Assembly: GCA_002339265.1 (NCBI GenBank)
Contig: DDKG01000288.1
Coordinates: forward strand, 699 to 25,833
DNA: 25,135 bases
Reading direction: 5' to 3'
Source of the DNA: Massilia sp. UBA2604
GTDB taxonomy: Bacteria; Pseudomonadota; Gammaproteobacteria; Burkholderiales; Burkholderiaceae_D
Positions within the stretch are counted from its first letter, which is position 1; each line of letters begins with the position of its first letter. A model generated the notes under the pieces. It worked only from the letters and a program-made list of their open reading frames with translations, did no database searches and was not told where the DNA came from. Positions 7,062-13,890 of this stretch are shown one piece after another. Position numbers and translations under genes: made by a program.

Positions 7062-9617
7062 ATGCGCGCAACCACGTCCTGGGAACCCATCAGGCAGACG
7101 ATCGATTCCATGGGTAATCCAGGAGTGTTCCCCGCTTCCGGCGCCGCGATGGCGCAGGCAATCCGCAGCCACGACTGGTCCGGCTCGCCGCTGGGCCCGA
7201 TCGCATCCTGGCCCGCCACGCTGCGTACCAGCATCAACATCATGCTGGATTCGGCTTTTCCGAGCTTTATCGTCTGGGGGCCGGAGCAGATCCTGTTCTA
7301 CAATGATGCCTATGCCGAGATCCTGTGCAACAAGCACCCGGCTGCGCTGGGGCAGGCGTTCCAGGCCGTCTGGCATGAAATCTGGGACGTGCTGGGCCCG
7401 CTGGTCGAGCGTACCCTGGTGGGCGGTGAATCGCACAAGATGAACGACATCGCGCTCGTCATGCAGCGCAAGGGCTATGCCGAGCATACCTGGTTCACCT
7501 ATTCCTACGGACCCGTGCGCGACGATGCGGGCCGCATCCTCGGCCTGCTGTGCAACTGCATCGAAACCACCGGCGCCGTGCTGCGGCAGCGGCGCCAGGC
7601 GGCGGACGAAGCGGTGCTGCGCCAGCACGAATCGGCGTCGCGCGTGGATGCCGAGCGGGTCCAACTGGCGCTGGAGGCGGGCGCCATCATCGGCACCTGG
7701 TTCTGGGACTTGCCGACCGACCGCTTTACCATCGACGAAGCCTTCGCGCGCGCCTTCGGGCTCGACCCGGCCATCGGGCGCACCGGCCTCTCCCTGGCCC
7801 AGGTGGTCTCCACGGTGCACCCCGACGACCAGGCCGGCCTGGCGCAGGCCATCAACACGGTGATCGCCCGCGGCGGCCATTTCGCCCACCAGTACCGGGT
7901 GCGGCGCGCCGACGGCCGGTATTACTGGATCGAGGCCAATGGCCGGGTCGACCTGGCGCCGGACGGCACCGGGCTGCTGTTCCCGGGCGTGCTGATCGAC
8001 GTCGAGGGCCGGCGCGCGGTGGAAGCCGAGCGCGATCAGGCGATCCTCAAGCTGCGCGCGCTGAACGAAGAACTCGAACAGAAGGTGCTGGCCCAGGCGC
8101 TGGCGCGCGGGCGCACCTGGCAGCTCAGTCCCGACATCCTGGGCGTGCTCAATGCCGACGGCTTCATGGAGAGTTCGAACCCGGCGTGGCAGGCCGCGCT
8201 GGGCTGGACCGAGGAAGAGGTCGCCAACACGCCGTTCCTCGACTTCATCCACCCGGACGACCGCGCCCGCACCGAGACGGTCTGGCGCGATGCGCTGCAG
8301 CAGGGCATCCCCGCGCTGCGCTTCGAGAACCGCTATCGTCACAAGGCCGGCGGCTGGCGCTGGCTGTCGTGGGTGGCAGTGCCGGACGAGCGCAAGGTGT
8401 ACTGCTCGGCGCGCGACATCAGCGTCGAGCGAGAACGCCAGGCCGAGCTGGAACGGGCCCAGGAACAGCTGCGCCATTCGCAGAAGATGGAGGCGGTGGG
8501 CCAGCTCACCGGCGGACTGGCGCATGACTTCAACAACCTGCTGGCCGGCGTCGCGGGCAGCCTCGACCTGATCAAGCTGCGCCTCGGGCAGGGCAGGCCC
8601 GAAGAGATCGAGCGCTACGTCGGCGTGGCCCAGGGCGCGACCCGGCGCGCGGCGGCGCTGACCCACCGGCTGCTGGCGTTTTCGCGGCGCCAGACGCTCG
8701 CGCCGCGCGCCACCTGTGTCGACACCATGGTGGACGGCATGCTCGACATGATCCGGCGCACGGTGGGCCCCGGTGTGCGCGTGGCGCCGGACTATGCCGG
8801 TGCACCCTGGACGGCGCTGGTCGACCAGTCGCAGCTCGAGAACGCGCTGCTGAACCTGTGCATCAATGCGCGCGACGCCATGCCGGACGGGGGAAGCATC
8901 GTGATCGCCACCGCCAACCGCGTGCTCGACGCGGAAGCGGCGCGCAGCCATGAGCTGCCGCCTGGGGATTATCTCGTGCTGTCGGTCGCCGACAGCGGCA
9001 CCGGCATGTCGCCCGGCGTGCTGGCCAAGGCCTTCGACCCCTTCTTCACCACCAAGCCCCTGGGCCAGGGCACGGGGCTCGGATTGTCGATGATCTACGG
9101 CTTCGCCAAGCAGTCGGGCGGGCAGGTGGCCATCGATTCGGAACCGGGGCGGGGCACCACGGTCAGCATCTACCTGCCGCGCCATCACGGCGCGGCCGAG
9201 GGCCTCGACGCCACGCCTTCCCTCGCGGCGGCGGCGCCGCCGGTCGGCGAGGGCGAGACGATCCTGGTCGTCGACGACGAGCCGAGCGTGCGCATGCTGG
9301 TGGTCGACCTGCTCGAGGATCTCGGCTACAAGGCGCTCCAGGCCGGCGACGGCGCCGGCGGGCTTGCGCTATTGCAGTCGGATGCGCGCATCGACCTGCT
9401 GATCTCCGACGTCGGCCTGCCCGGCATGATGAATGGCCGCCAGATGGCCGACGCGGCGCGCATCAAGCGGCCCGGCCTGAAGGTGCTGTTCATCACGGGC
9501 TATGCCGAAGCCGCCTTGCTCGACCACGGACAGCTGGCGCCCGGGATGGCGGTGCTGACCAAGCCATTCTCGATCGATACGATGGCCGGCAGGGTGCGCG
9601 AGCTGGTCGCGCGCTGA
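7062..9617 (+). CDS. PAS-containing hybrid sensor histidine kinase with receiver
   Basis: A protein of about 851 residues with no evident membrane helix, so probably a cytosolic sensor. There are three PAS-like regions: about 55-165 (FPSFIVWGPEQILFYNDAYAE), 205-320 (ending HQYRVRRADGRYYWIEANG) and 350-465 (VLNADGFMESSNPAWQAALGWTEEE). The HisKA helix carries the phospho-accepting His488 in LAHDFNN. The HATPase domain has its N-box near Asn594, DSGTG at Asp644 and GQGTGLGLS. The C-terminal receiver starts VVDDEPS and has Asp783 in LLISDVGLPG as acceptor. All catalytic residues are present. The start is uncertain: neither the ATG at 7062 nor the in-frame ATG at 7110 has a good ribosome site. It is divergent from the BASS gene and ends 9 bp from the convergent ggt gene. 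Its output partner is not local. Confidence 0.92.
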   Translation: MRATTSWEPIRQTIDSMGNPGVFPASGAAMAQAIRSHDWSGSPLGPIASWPATLRTSINIMLDSAFPSFIVWGPEQILFYNDAYAEILCNKHPAALGQAFQAVWHEIWDVLGPLVERTLVGGESHKMNDIALVMQRKGYAEHTWFTYSYGPVRDDAGRILGLLCNCIETTGAVLRQRRQAADEAVLRQHESASRVDAERVQLALEAGAIIGTWFWDLPTDRFTIDEAFARAFGLDPAIGRTGLSLAQVVSTVHPDDQAGLAQAINTVIARGGHFAHQYRVRRADGRYYWIEANGRVDLAPDGTGLLFPGVLIDVEGRRAVEAERDQAILKLRALNEELEQKVLAQALARGRTWQLSPDILGVLNADGFMESSNPAWQAALGWTEEEVANTPFLDFIHPDDRARTETVWRDALQQGIPALRFENRYRHKAGGWRWLSWVAVPDERKVYCSARDISVERERQAELERAQEQLRHSQKMEAVGQLTGGLAHDFNNLLAGVAGSLDLIKLRLGQGRPEEIERYVGVAQGATRRAAALTHRLLAFSRRQTLAPRATCVDTMVDGMLDMIRRTVGPGVRVAPDYAGAPWTALVDQSQLENALLNLCINARDAMPDGGSIVIATANRVLDAEAARSHELPPGDYLVLSVADSGTGMSPGVLAKAFDPFFTTKPLGQGTGLGLSMIYGFAKQSGGQVAIDSEPGRGTTVSIYLPRHHGAAEGLDATPSLAAAAPPVGEGETILVVDDEPSVRMLVVDLLEDLGYKALQAGDGAGGLALLQSDARIDLLISDVGLPGMMNGRQMADAARIKRPGLKVLFITGYAEAALLDHGQLAPGMAVLTKPFSIDTMAGRVRELVAR

Positions 9618-9626
9618 TCTTCGGGC

Positions 9627-11396
9627 CTAATGTCCGCGGCGCTGCACCAGCGCCGTGCCGACGCCGTGCCGTTTGCCTTCGCTGACGGCGGTGACGGTGC
9701 CGTCCGGGTTGAACACCAGCGCATTGGCCGCGCCGATCTCTTCGGCCGGACTCTCCCAGCGCTGGCCGAAGCCCGCCAGGGAGCGCGCCTGCGCCGTGTC
9801 CGCAAAGCCCGGCTCGACCGAGGTCTCGAGCGCATTGCGCTGGCTGATGCGCGGCGCATCGAGCGCTTCATGCATCGGCATGCCGAAGTCGACGTAGTTG
9901 ACGATGGTCTGCAGCACCGTGGTGATGATGGTCGAGCCGCCCGGGCTGCCGATGCTGAAGGCCGGCTTGCCGTCCCTAAGCGCGATGGTGGGTGCCATGC
10001 TCGAGCGTGGCCGCTTGCCGGCTTCGGGCACGTTCGGGTGCGGGGACTCGAAATCGAAGTCCGTCAGCTCGTTATTGAGCAGGAAGCCGTAGCCCGGCAC
10101 CACGATCCCGCTGCCGCCCCAGGATTCGATGGTGAAGGTATATGCCGCCACATTGCCGTCCTTGTCCGACACCGTCAGGTGGGTAGTGTGTGCGCTCTCG
10201 GGCGCCAGCTTGACGGCGGCGGCGGGTTGGGTGCGCAGGGGGATGCTCGGATCGTCCTGGTAGCGGTAGGGGTCGCCCGCCGCGACCGCGCCCGGCGCGG
10301 CCTTTGCCGGATCGATCAGCGCTCGGCGCTCGGCCGCATACTTCTTCGAGAGCAGGCCGGCGAGCGGCGCATCGACGTATTCCGGATCGGCCAGGTAGGC
10401 GTTGCGGTCGGCAAAGGCCAGCCGGCTGGCTTCGAGGTACAGGTGTTCGGCCTCGGCGCGCGGCAGCGACTTGAGGTCGTAGCCTTCCAGGATGTTGAGC
10501 GCATGCGCCACCGTCGGGCCGCCGCTGCTCGGCAGCGGCATGCCATATAACTCGTACCCGCGATAGCTGCTGCGCAGGGCGGGGCGGATGCGCGCCTCGT
10601 AGTTGGCCAGGTCGGCCAGCATCATCGCGCCGGCGGGTACCTGGTATCCCTTGGCGACCGGCGGCCGGTTGACGCTGTCGACGATCGCACGCGCGATCGG
10701 CCCCTCATAGAATGCCTTCACGCCGCCTTGCGCGATCTCGCGGTAGGCGCGCGCCATGCCGGGATTGCGCAGCAGGGCGCCGACGGGCAGTGCCTTGCCC
10801 TGGTGCAGGTACAGCTCGCTCGTCGGCGCGAACTGGCGGAATTTCTTTTCGTTCTGCGCCGCCAGCTGATTGAAATTGGCGTCGATGCGAAAGCCCTTGT
10901 CGGCCACCGCGATCGCCGGCGCCAGCACCTGTGAAAAGCGCATGCTGCCGTAGCGCTCGAGCGCCTCGTGCCAGCCGCGCACCGTGCCCGGCACACCGAC
11001 GGCAAGGCCGCTGGCAACCGCCGTCTCGAAGTCGAGCGGCTTGCCGTCGTGCTGGAACAGTTGCGGTCCTGCCTTGGCTGGCGCCGTCTCGCGGTGGTCG
11101 ATGGTGATCACCCGCTTATCCTTTGCCAGGTAGATCACCATGAAGCCGCCGCCGCCGATGCCGCAGCTGAACGGGTCGGTGACGCCCAGCGTGGCCGCCG
11201 CGGCCACCGCGGCGTCGACCGCATTGCCGCCTGCGTTCAGGATGGACAGCGCCGACTGCGAAGCCTGGGCACTGATCGTGGCGACGGCGCCGCCGGTGCC
11301 GGTCGCGACCGGCGCGGCTGTCGCCGGCGCGACGGCGATGGCCAGGACCAGGCCGCACGTCAGTGCGGCTTGCCGCAGCGGGCGGGCCGGCGCCAC
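9627..11396 (-). CDS. ggt: Gamma-glutamyltransferase
   Basis: A 589-residue periplasmic gamma-glutamyltransferase precursor (E. coli Ggt is 580). It cleaves the gamma-glutamyl bond of glutathione and transfers the group to water or amino acids. A signal peptide comes first (hydrophobic core LTCGLVLAIAVAPATAAPV). The N-terminal motif IGGGGFMVIYL and the HRETAP segment that helps bind the gamma-glutamyl group follow. The autoprocessing site is HTTHLTVSDKDG, where Thr404 should become the first residue and nucleophile of the small subunit. Downstream lie ELTDFDF, the SSMAPT oxyanion segment and GSPGG. I chose the GTG at 11396: it shares its G with the TAG stop of the lipoprotein gene (TAGTG) and starts just before the signal peptide. 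The frame stays open upstream to 11858, but that part is the overlapping lipoprotein gene read out of frame. Confidence 0.93.
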   Translation of the reverse strand: MAPARPLRQAALTCGLVLAIAVAPATAAPVATGTGGAVATISAQASQSALSILNAGGNAVDAAVAAAATLGVTDPFSCGIGGGGFMVIYLAKDKRVITIDHRETAPAKAGPQLFQHDGKPLDFETAVASGLAVGVPGTVRGWHEALERYGSMRFSQVLAPAIAVADKGFRIDANFNQLAAQNEKKFRQFAPTSELYLHQGKALPVGALLRNPGMARAYREIAQGGVKAFYEGPIARAIVDSVNRPPVAKGYQVPAGAMMLADLANYEARIRPALRSSYRGYELYGMPLPSSGGPTVAHALNILEGYDLKSLPRAEAEHLYLEASRLAFADRNAYLADPEYVDAPLAGLLSKKYAAERRALIDPAKAAPGAVAAGDPYRYQDDPSIPLRTQPAAAVKLAPESAHTTHLTVSDKDGNVAAYTFTIESWGGSGIVVPGYGFLLNNELTDFDFESPHPNVPEAGKRPRSSMAPTIALRDGKPAFSIGSPGGSTIITTVLQTIVNYVDFGMPMHEALDAPRISQRNALETSVEPGFADTAQARSLAGFGQRWESPAEEIGAANALVFNPDGTVTAVSEGKRHGVGTALVQRRGH

Positions 11397-11818
11397 TAGC
11401 TGCCGTACATATTGAAGACCACCGGATACGAGGCCGGCTTCGCTTCGGCCATGCCGCGCGGTGGCGGCACGAAGGAGGGATCGATCTCGATGCGCGCACC
11501 GCGCAGCCCGGGCGAGGTATAGCCGGGTTTGCCCTGCACCAGCCAGAAGGCCTGGGCCGTGTTGTTGGTGCGCAGGGTGAAGCGGTAGGCCAGCTGGCCG
11601 GCCCAGATGCATCGCGCATTGTCCGGGCAGCGGCTGTCGTCGGCGCCCTCGTAGGTGAGCGTCAGGCGTCCATCGATCGGCATCGGCGGCAAGGTCAGGG
11701 TCTGGCGCTCGCTCAGCGTGTACTGGGCGTCGGGCAGATGGTCTTGCGTGGCGCAGGCCGACAGCAGGCCGGCGGCGGCAATGGCGAGGATGCAGGGCAG
11801 GGTGCGCATCGGTGTCAT
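11396..11818 (-). CDS. Small secreted lipoprotein of unknown function
   Basis: A protein of about 140 residues with a lipoprotein signal: MRT, a hydrophobic run, then the lipobox LLSAC with the lipidated Cys22. It should be anchored in the outer or inner membrane. The mature part is probably beta-rich. It contains a conserved-looking segment DDSRCPDNARCIWAGQ, where Cys64 and Cys70 probably form a disulfide, as in many small uncharacterised envelope proteins. I chose the ATG at 11818; those at 11809, 11842 and 11899 are alternatives, and the last lies within the divergent Pho-box region. The gene ends in TAGTG, coupling it to ggt. It may help Ggt or share its regulation, but no function is recognised. 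Confidence 0.75.
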   Translation of the reverse strand: MTPMRTLPCILAIAAAGLLSACATQDHLPDAQYTLSERQTLTLPPMPIDGRLTLTYEGADDSRCPDNARCIWAGQLAYRFTLRTNNTAQAFWLVQGKPGYTSPGLRGARIEIDPSFVPPPRGMAEAKPASYPVVFNMYGS

Positions 11819-11840
11819 CCGGGTATTGACAGGGAAACCC

Positions 11841-11888
11841 ATGATAGCAAAACCGCAAGGAAGCAGTCGCGTGACAGCGAAAAGACAG
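11841..11888 (-). promoter_or_regulatory. Pho-box-like promoter region of the lipoprotein-ggt operon
   Basis: Read on the minus strand, CTGTCTT-TTCG-CTGTCAC (11888-11871) matches the PhoB Pho box (two CTGTCAT-type 7-mers, 4-bp spacer) in both halves, with the CTGTC cores intact. Further down, TATCAT (11846-11841) is a 5/6 match to a -10 and lies about 22 bp before the chosen lipoprotein start. The 24-bp gap from box to -10 is longer than the roughly 10 bp of classical Pho promoters, so activation is plausible but not assured. Confidence 0.5.
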
Positions 11889-11897
11889 GGCGTGGTC

Positions 11898-11931
11898 AAG
11901 TCATAAACAGGTCATATTCGGCAGCTATTCT
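11898..11931 (+). promoter_or_regulatory. Pho-box promoter of pstS
   Basis: Direct repeats AAGTCAT (11898-11904) and AGGTCAT (11909-11915), 4 bp apart, have the 11-bp periodicity of a PhoB Pho box. A -10-like TATTCT (11926-11931) follows after exactly 10 bp, which is the classical Pho promoter layout in which the box replaces the -35. The pstS start is 48 bp further on. Position upstream of pstS supports phosphate-starvation control. Confidence 0.72.
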
Positions 11932-11979
11932 TTTTCCTGTAGTCCAAAACATACCCCTTAACCAGAGTTAGGAATAACA

Positions 11980-13008
11980 ATGTTCAAGAAGATCCTCGCC
12001 GGCGCTGCCGCCACGCTCGTGATGACGACCTCGTTCGCCGCCGACATTACCGGCGCGGGCGCTACGTTCCCGTACCCGATCTACGCCAAGTGGGCTGAGA
12101 GCTACAAAGCCGCCACCGGCACCGGCCTGAACTACCAGTCGGTCGGCTCGGGCGCCGGCATCAAGCAGATCAAGGCGAAGACCGTGGACTTCGGCGCATC
12201 GGACATGCCGCTGAAAGCAGAAGAACTGGACAAGGAGGGCCTGATGCAGTTCCCGGCCATCATGGGCGGCGTGGTTGCCGTGGTCAACGTCGACGGCGTG
12301 ACCCCAGGCCAGCTGAAGATGACCGGTCCGCTGCTGGCCGACATCTACATGGGCAAGATCACCAAGTGGAATGCGCCTGAAATCGCCGCCTTAAACCCAG
12401 GCGTGAAGCTGCCGGCTCTAGATGTCACCGTCGTGCACCGCGCCGATAGCTCGGGCACCTCGTTCCTGTTCACCGACTTCCTGGCCAAGACCAGCCCGGC
12501 ATGGAAAGAGTCGATCGGTTCGGGCACCACCGTCAAGTGGGCCGTGGGCGTGGGCGGCAAGGGCAACGAAGGCGTCGCCGCCAACGTGCAGCGTATCAAG
12601 GGCGCGATCGGCTACGTCGAGTGGGCCTATGCCAAGAAGAACAAGCTGTCGCACACCATGCTCCGCAACAAGGAAGGCGTCGACCTGCAACCGTCGGATG
12701 ACGTGTTCAAGGCCGCTGCCGCGAATGCCGAGTGGACCAAGGCCCCAGGCTTCGGCGTGGTGCTGACCGACGGCGCCGGCAAGCAGAGCTGGCCGATCAC
12801 CGGCGTGTCGTACATCCTGATGCACAAGACCCAGGCCGACGCCAAGAAAGGCCAGGAAGTCGTGAAGTTCTTCGACTGGTCGTTCAAGAACGGCGCCCCG
12901 GCAGCTGCCGAGCTGGACTACGTGCCGATGCCTGCCAGCGTCGTCAAGCAAGTCCAGGACGCCTGGAAAGCCAACCTGAAGGATGCTTCGGGCAAGGCCA
13001 TCATGTAA
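11980..13008 (+). CDS. pstS: Phosphate ABC transporter substrate-binding protein PstS
   Basis: A 342-residue periplasmic phosphate-binding protein, near the E. coli length (346). The signal peptide is MFKKILAGAAATLVMTTSFA, with probable cleavage before ADITGAG. The family hallmarks are present: the N-terminal GAGATFPYPIYAKWAESY, the SVGSGAGIKQI loop and FGASDMPL, the central VTVVHRADSSGTSFLFTDFL ligand-binding segment, GNEGVAANVQRIKGAIGYVEWAYA, and ITGVSYILMHK near the C terminus. The start has a good ribosome site (TTAGGAATAACA). The Pho box upstream fits induction under phosphate limitation. Unusually, no pstC, pstA, pstB or phoU follows. A strong terminator closes the gene, so the membrane and ATPase subunits must be encoded elsewhere, or this is a second, stand-alone PstS. 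Confidence 0.95.
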   Translation: MFKKILAGAAATLVMTTSFAADITGAGATFPYPIYAKWAESYKAATGTGLNYQSVGSGAGIKQIKAKTVDFGASDMPLKAEELDKEGLMQFPAIMGGVVAVVNVDGVTPGQLKMTGPLLADIYMGKITKWNAPEIAALNPGVKLPALDVTVVHRADSSGTSFLFTDFLAKTSPAWKESIGSGTTVKWAVGVGGKGNEGVAANVQRIKGAIGYVEWAYAKKNKLSHTMLRNKEGVDLQPSDDVFKAAAANAEWTKAPGFGVVLTDGAGKQSWPITGVSYILMHKTQADAKKGQEVVKFFDWSFKNGAPAAAELDYVPMPASVVKQVQDAWKANLKDASGKAIM

Positions 13009-13026
13009 GACGCCCCCAGGGCAACC

Positions 13027-13053
13027 AATCCGGCAGCCTGGCTGCCGGATTTT
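13027..13053 (+). terminator. Rho-independent terminator after pstS
   Basis: A perfect 11-bp stem (AATCCGGCAGC and GCTGCCGGATT) with loop CTG runs into T residues, 19 bp after the pstS stop. It separates pstS from the regulator gene, which must then have its own promoter or depend on readthrough. Confidence 0.88.
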
Positions 13054-13117
13054 CGTTGGTGCGGTCGCGGCGGGGTTGCGCGCCGCCCAATGCAGCACAC
13101 CTCTTATTGGGCATCCC

Positions 13118-13780
13118 ATGACAACGGCGAACACGATCGTCCTGGTGATCGACGACAAGCCGGCCATTGCCGAGCTGCTCAAGTTCTCGCTGCACGAGGA
13201 CGAGTGGGTCTGGCATGACGTGCCGAGCCTGGCGCAAGCCTGGGACTTCATCGGGCGCGAGCGCCCGGAACTGTTGCTGCAGGAATCGATGCTGCGCAAC
13301 GAAGGCGGCATGCGCCTGCTGGCGCGCCTGCGCGGCGACCGCCGCCTGCGCGAGCAGCCGGTGATCCTGCTGGCGGCGCAATGCGCGGAAGGCGAGCGCC
13401 CCGCCAGCCTGCCGGCAGCCATCCCCCATCCCGAATTCATTCCCCAGGCGCCACTCGAGCAGGCGCGCGAACTGTCGCCCGAATCGCGCTTGCTGCGCTC
13501 GGGCCGCCTGGTGCTCGATCCGCTCAGCTGCAGCGTCAAGGTGGGCAACCACAAGGTCGAGGTCAGGCACGCCGAATACCGGCTGCTGCGCTTCCTGCTA
13601 TGCCATCCGGGCCAGGTGTTTACCCGCACCCAGCTGCTGGAACAGCTGTGGGAAGCCCATGCCTCGCTCGACCAGCGCACGGTGGACGTGCACGTGCTGC
13701 GCCTGCGCAAGGCGCTGGGGCGCGCAAAGTCGCTGATCAAGACGGTGCGCGGCGCCGGCTACATGCTGTCGCCGACCTGA
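13118..13780 (+). CDS. PhoB/OmpR-family regulator with degenerate receiver
   Basis: A 220-residue two-domain protein. The C-terminal winged helix (about 120-220: LDPLSCSVKVG, HAEYRLLRFLLCHPGQVFTRTQLLEQLW, RTVDVHVLRLRKAL, IKTVRGAGYML) matches PhoB closely. The receiver is degenerate. The acidic pair Asp12-Asp13 is kept, but the acceptor Asp of PhoB (PDLILLDWML) is replaced by Glu56 (PELLLQESML). The conserved Thr is Ala86, the conserved Lys is Gln (IPQAP in place of ITKPF), and the post-acceptor Pro-Gly-Gly loop is altered. It therefore probably cannot be phosphorylated normally; Glu may mimic the active state. It should bind Pho-like DNA. There is no cognate kinase next to it. The ATG at 13118 begins a normal receiver strand; the frame is open further up into pstS but without homology. 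Confidence 0.88.
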   Translation: MTTANTIVLVIDDKPAIAELLKFSLHEDEWVWHDVPSLAQAWDFIGRERPELLLQESMLRNEGGMRLLARLRGDRRLREQPVILLAAQCAEGERPASLPAAIPHPEFIPQAPLEQARELSPESRLLRSGRLVLDPLSCSVKVGNHKVEVRHAEYRLLRFLLCHPGQVFTRTQLLEQLWEAHASLDQRTVDVHVLRLRKALGRAKSLIKTVRGAGYMLSPT

Positions 13781-13789
13781 TTCGTCGCC

Positions 13790-13810
13790 GAGCCCCGCGT
13801 AACGGGGCTC
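13790..13810 (+). terminator. Hairpin after the PhoB-like gene, possible weak terminator
   Basis: A perfect 8-bp stem (GAGCCCCG and CGGGGCTC) with a 5-nt loop begins 9 bp after the stop codon. No T run follows (CTTGG), so it may only attenuate transcription or protect the 3' end. Confidence 0.45.
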
Positions 13811-13823
13811 CTTGGCTGGCCTT

Positions 13824-13843
13824 CATGTCACGACGCTGACATG
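13824..13843 (+). promoter_or_regulatory. Inverted repeat, possible regulator or Pho-like site before the GGDEF-EAL gene
   Basis: Perfect 7-bp arms CATGTCA and TGACATG are 6 bp apart, ending 47 bp before the chosen GGDEF-EAL start. The same bases also read as an imperfect Pho box, ATGTCAC-GACG-CTGACAT, with TAGACT (4/6 to -10) 10 bp later. A dyad-binding regulator and a PhoB-type protein are both possible. The site is clear as a palindrome; its binder is not known. Confidence 0.45.
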
Positions 13844-13890
13844 TTTGCTATCTAGACTTGCGGCAACTTGTCCTCCTTCCGGCCGCAGCA

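Noticed and set aside
6927..9188. A 753-codon open frame on the minus strand opposite the sensor kinase
   Set aside because: The sense strand carries a complete PAS-kinase-receiver protein with all motifs. The antisense product is Arg/His/Gln/Ala-rich with no recognisable domain, which is typical of GC-rich third-position bias.
11397..11858. A 154-residue N-terminal extension of Ggt
   Set aside because: This stretch is the lipoprotein gene read in another frame; the real signal peptide begins just after the GTG at 11396.
12983..13117. An upstream extension of the PhoB-like gene into pstS
   Set aside because: It crosses the pstS terminator, and its product has no receiver-like sequence before MTTANTIVLVIDD.
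13009..13117. A Pho box or riboswitch between pstS and the PhoB-like gene
   Set aside because: Only the terminator hairpin is seen; no CTGTCAT-type repeat pair and no recognisable riboswitch core.
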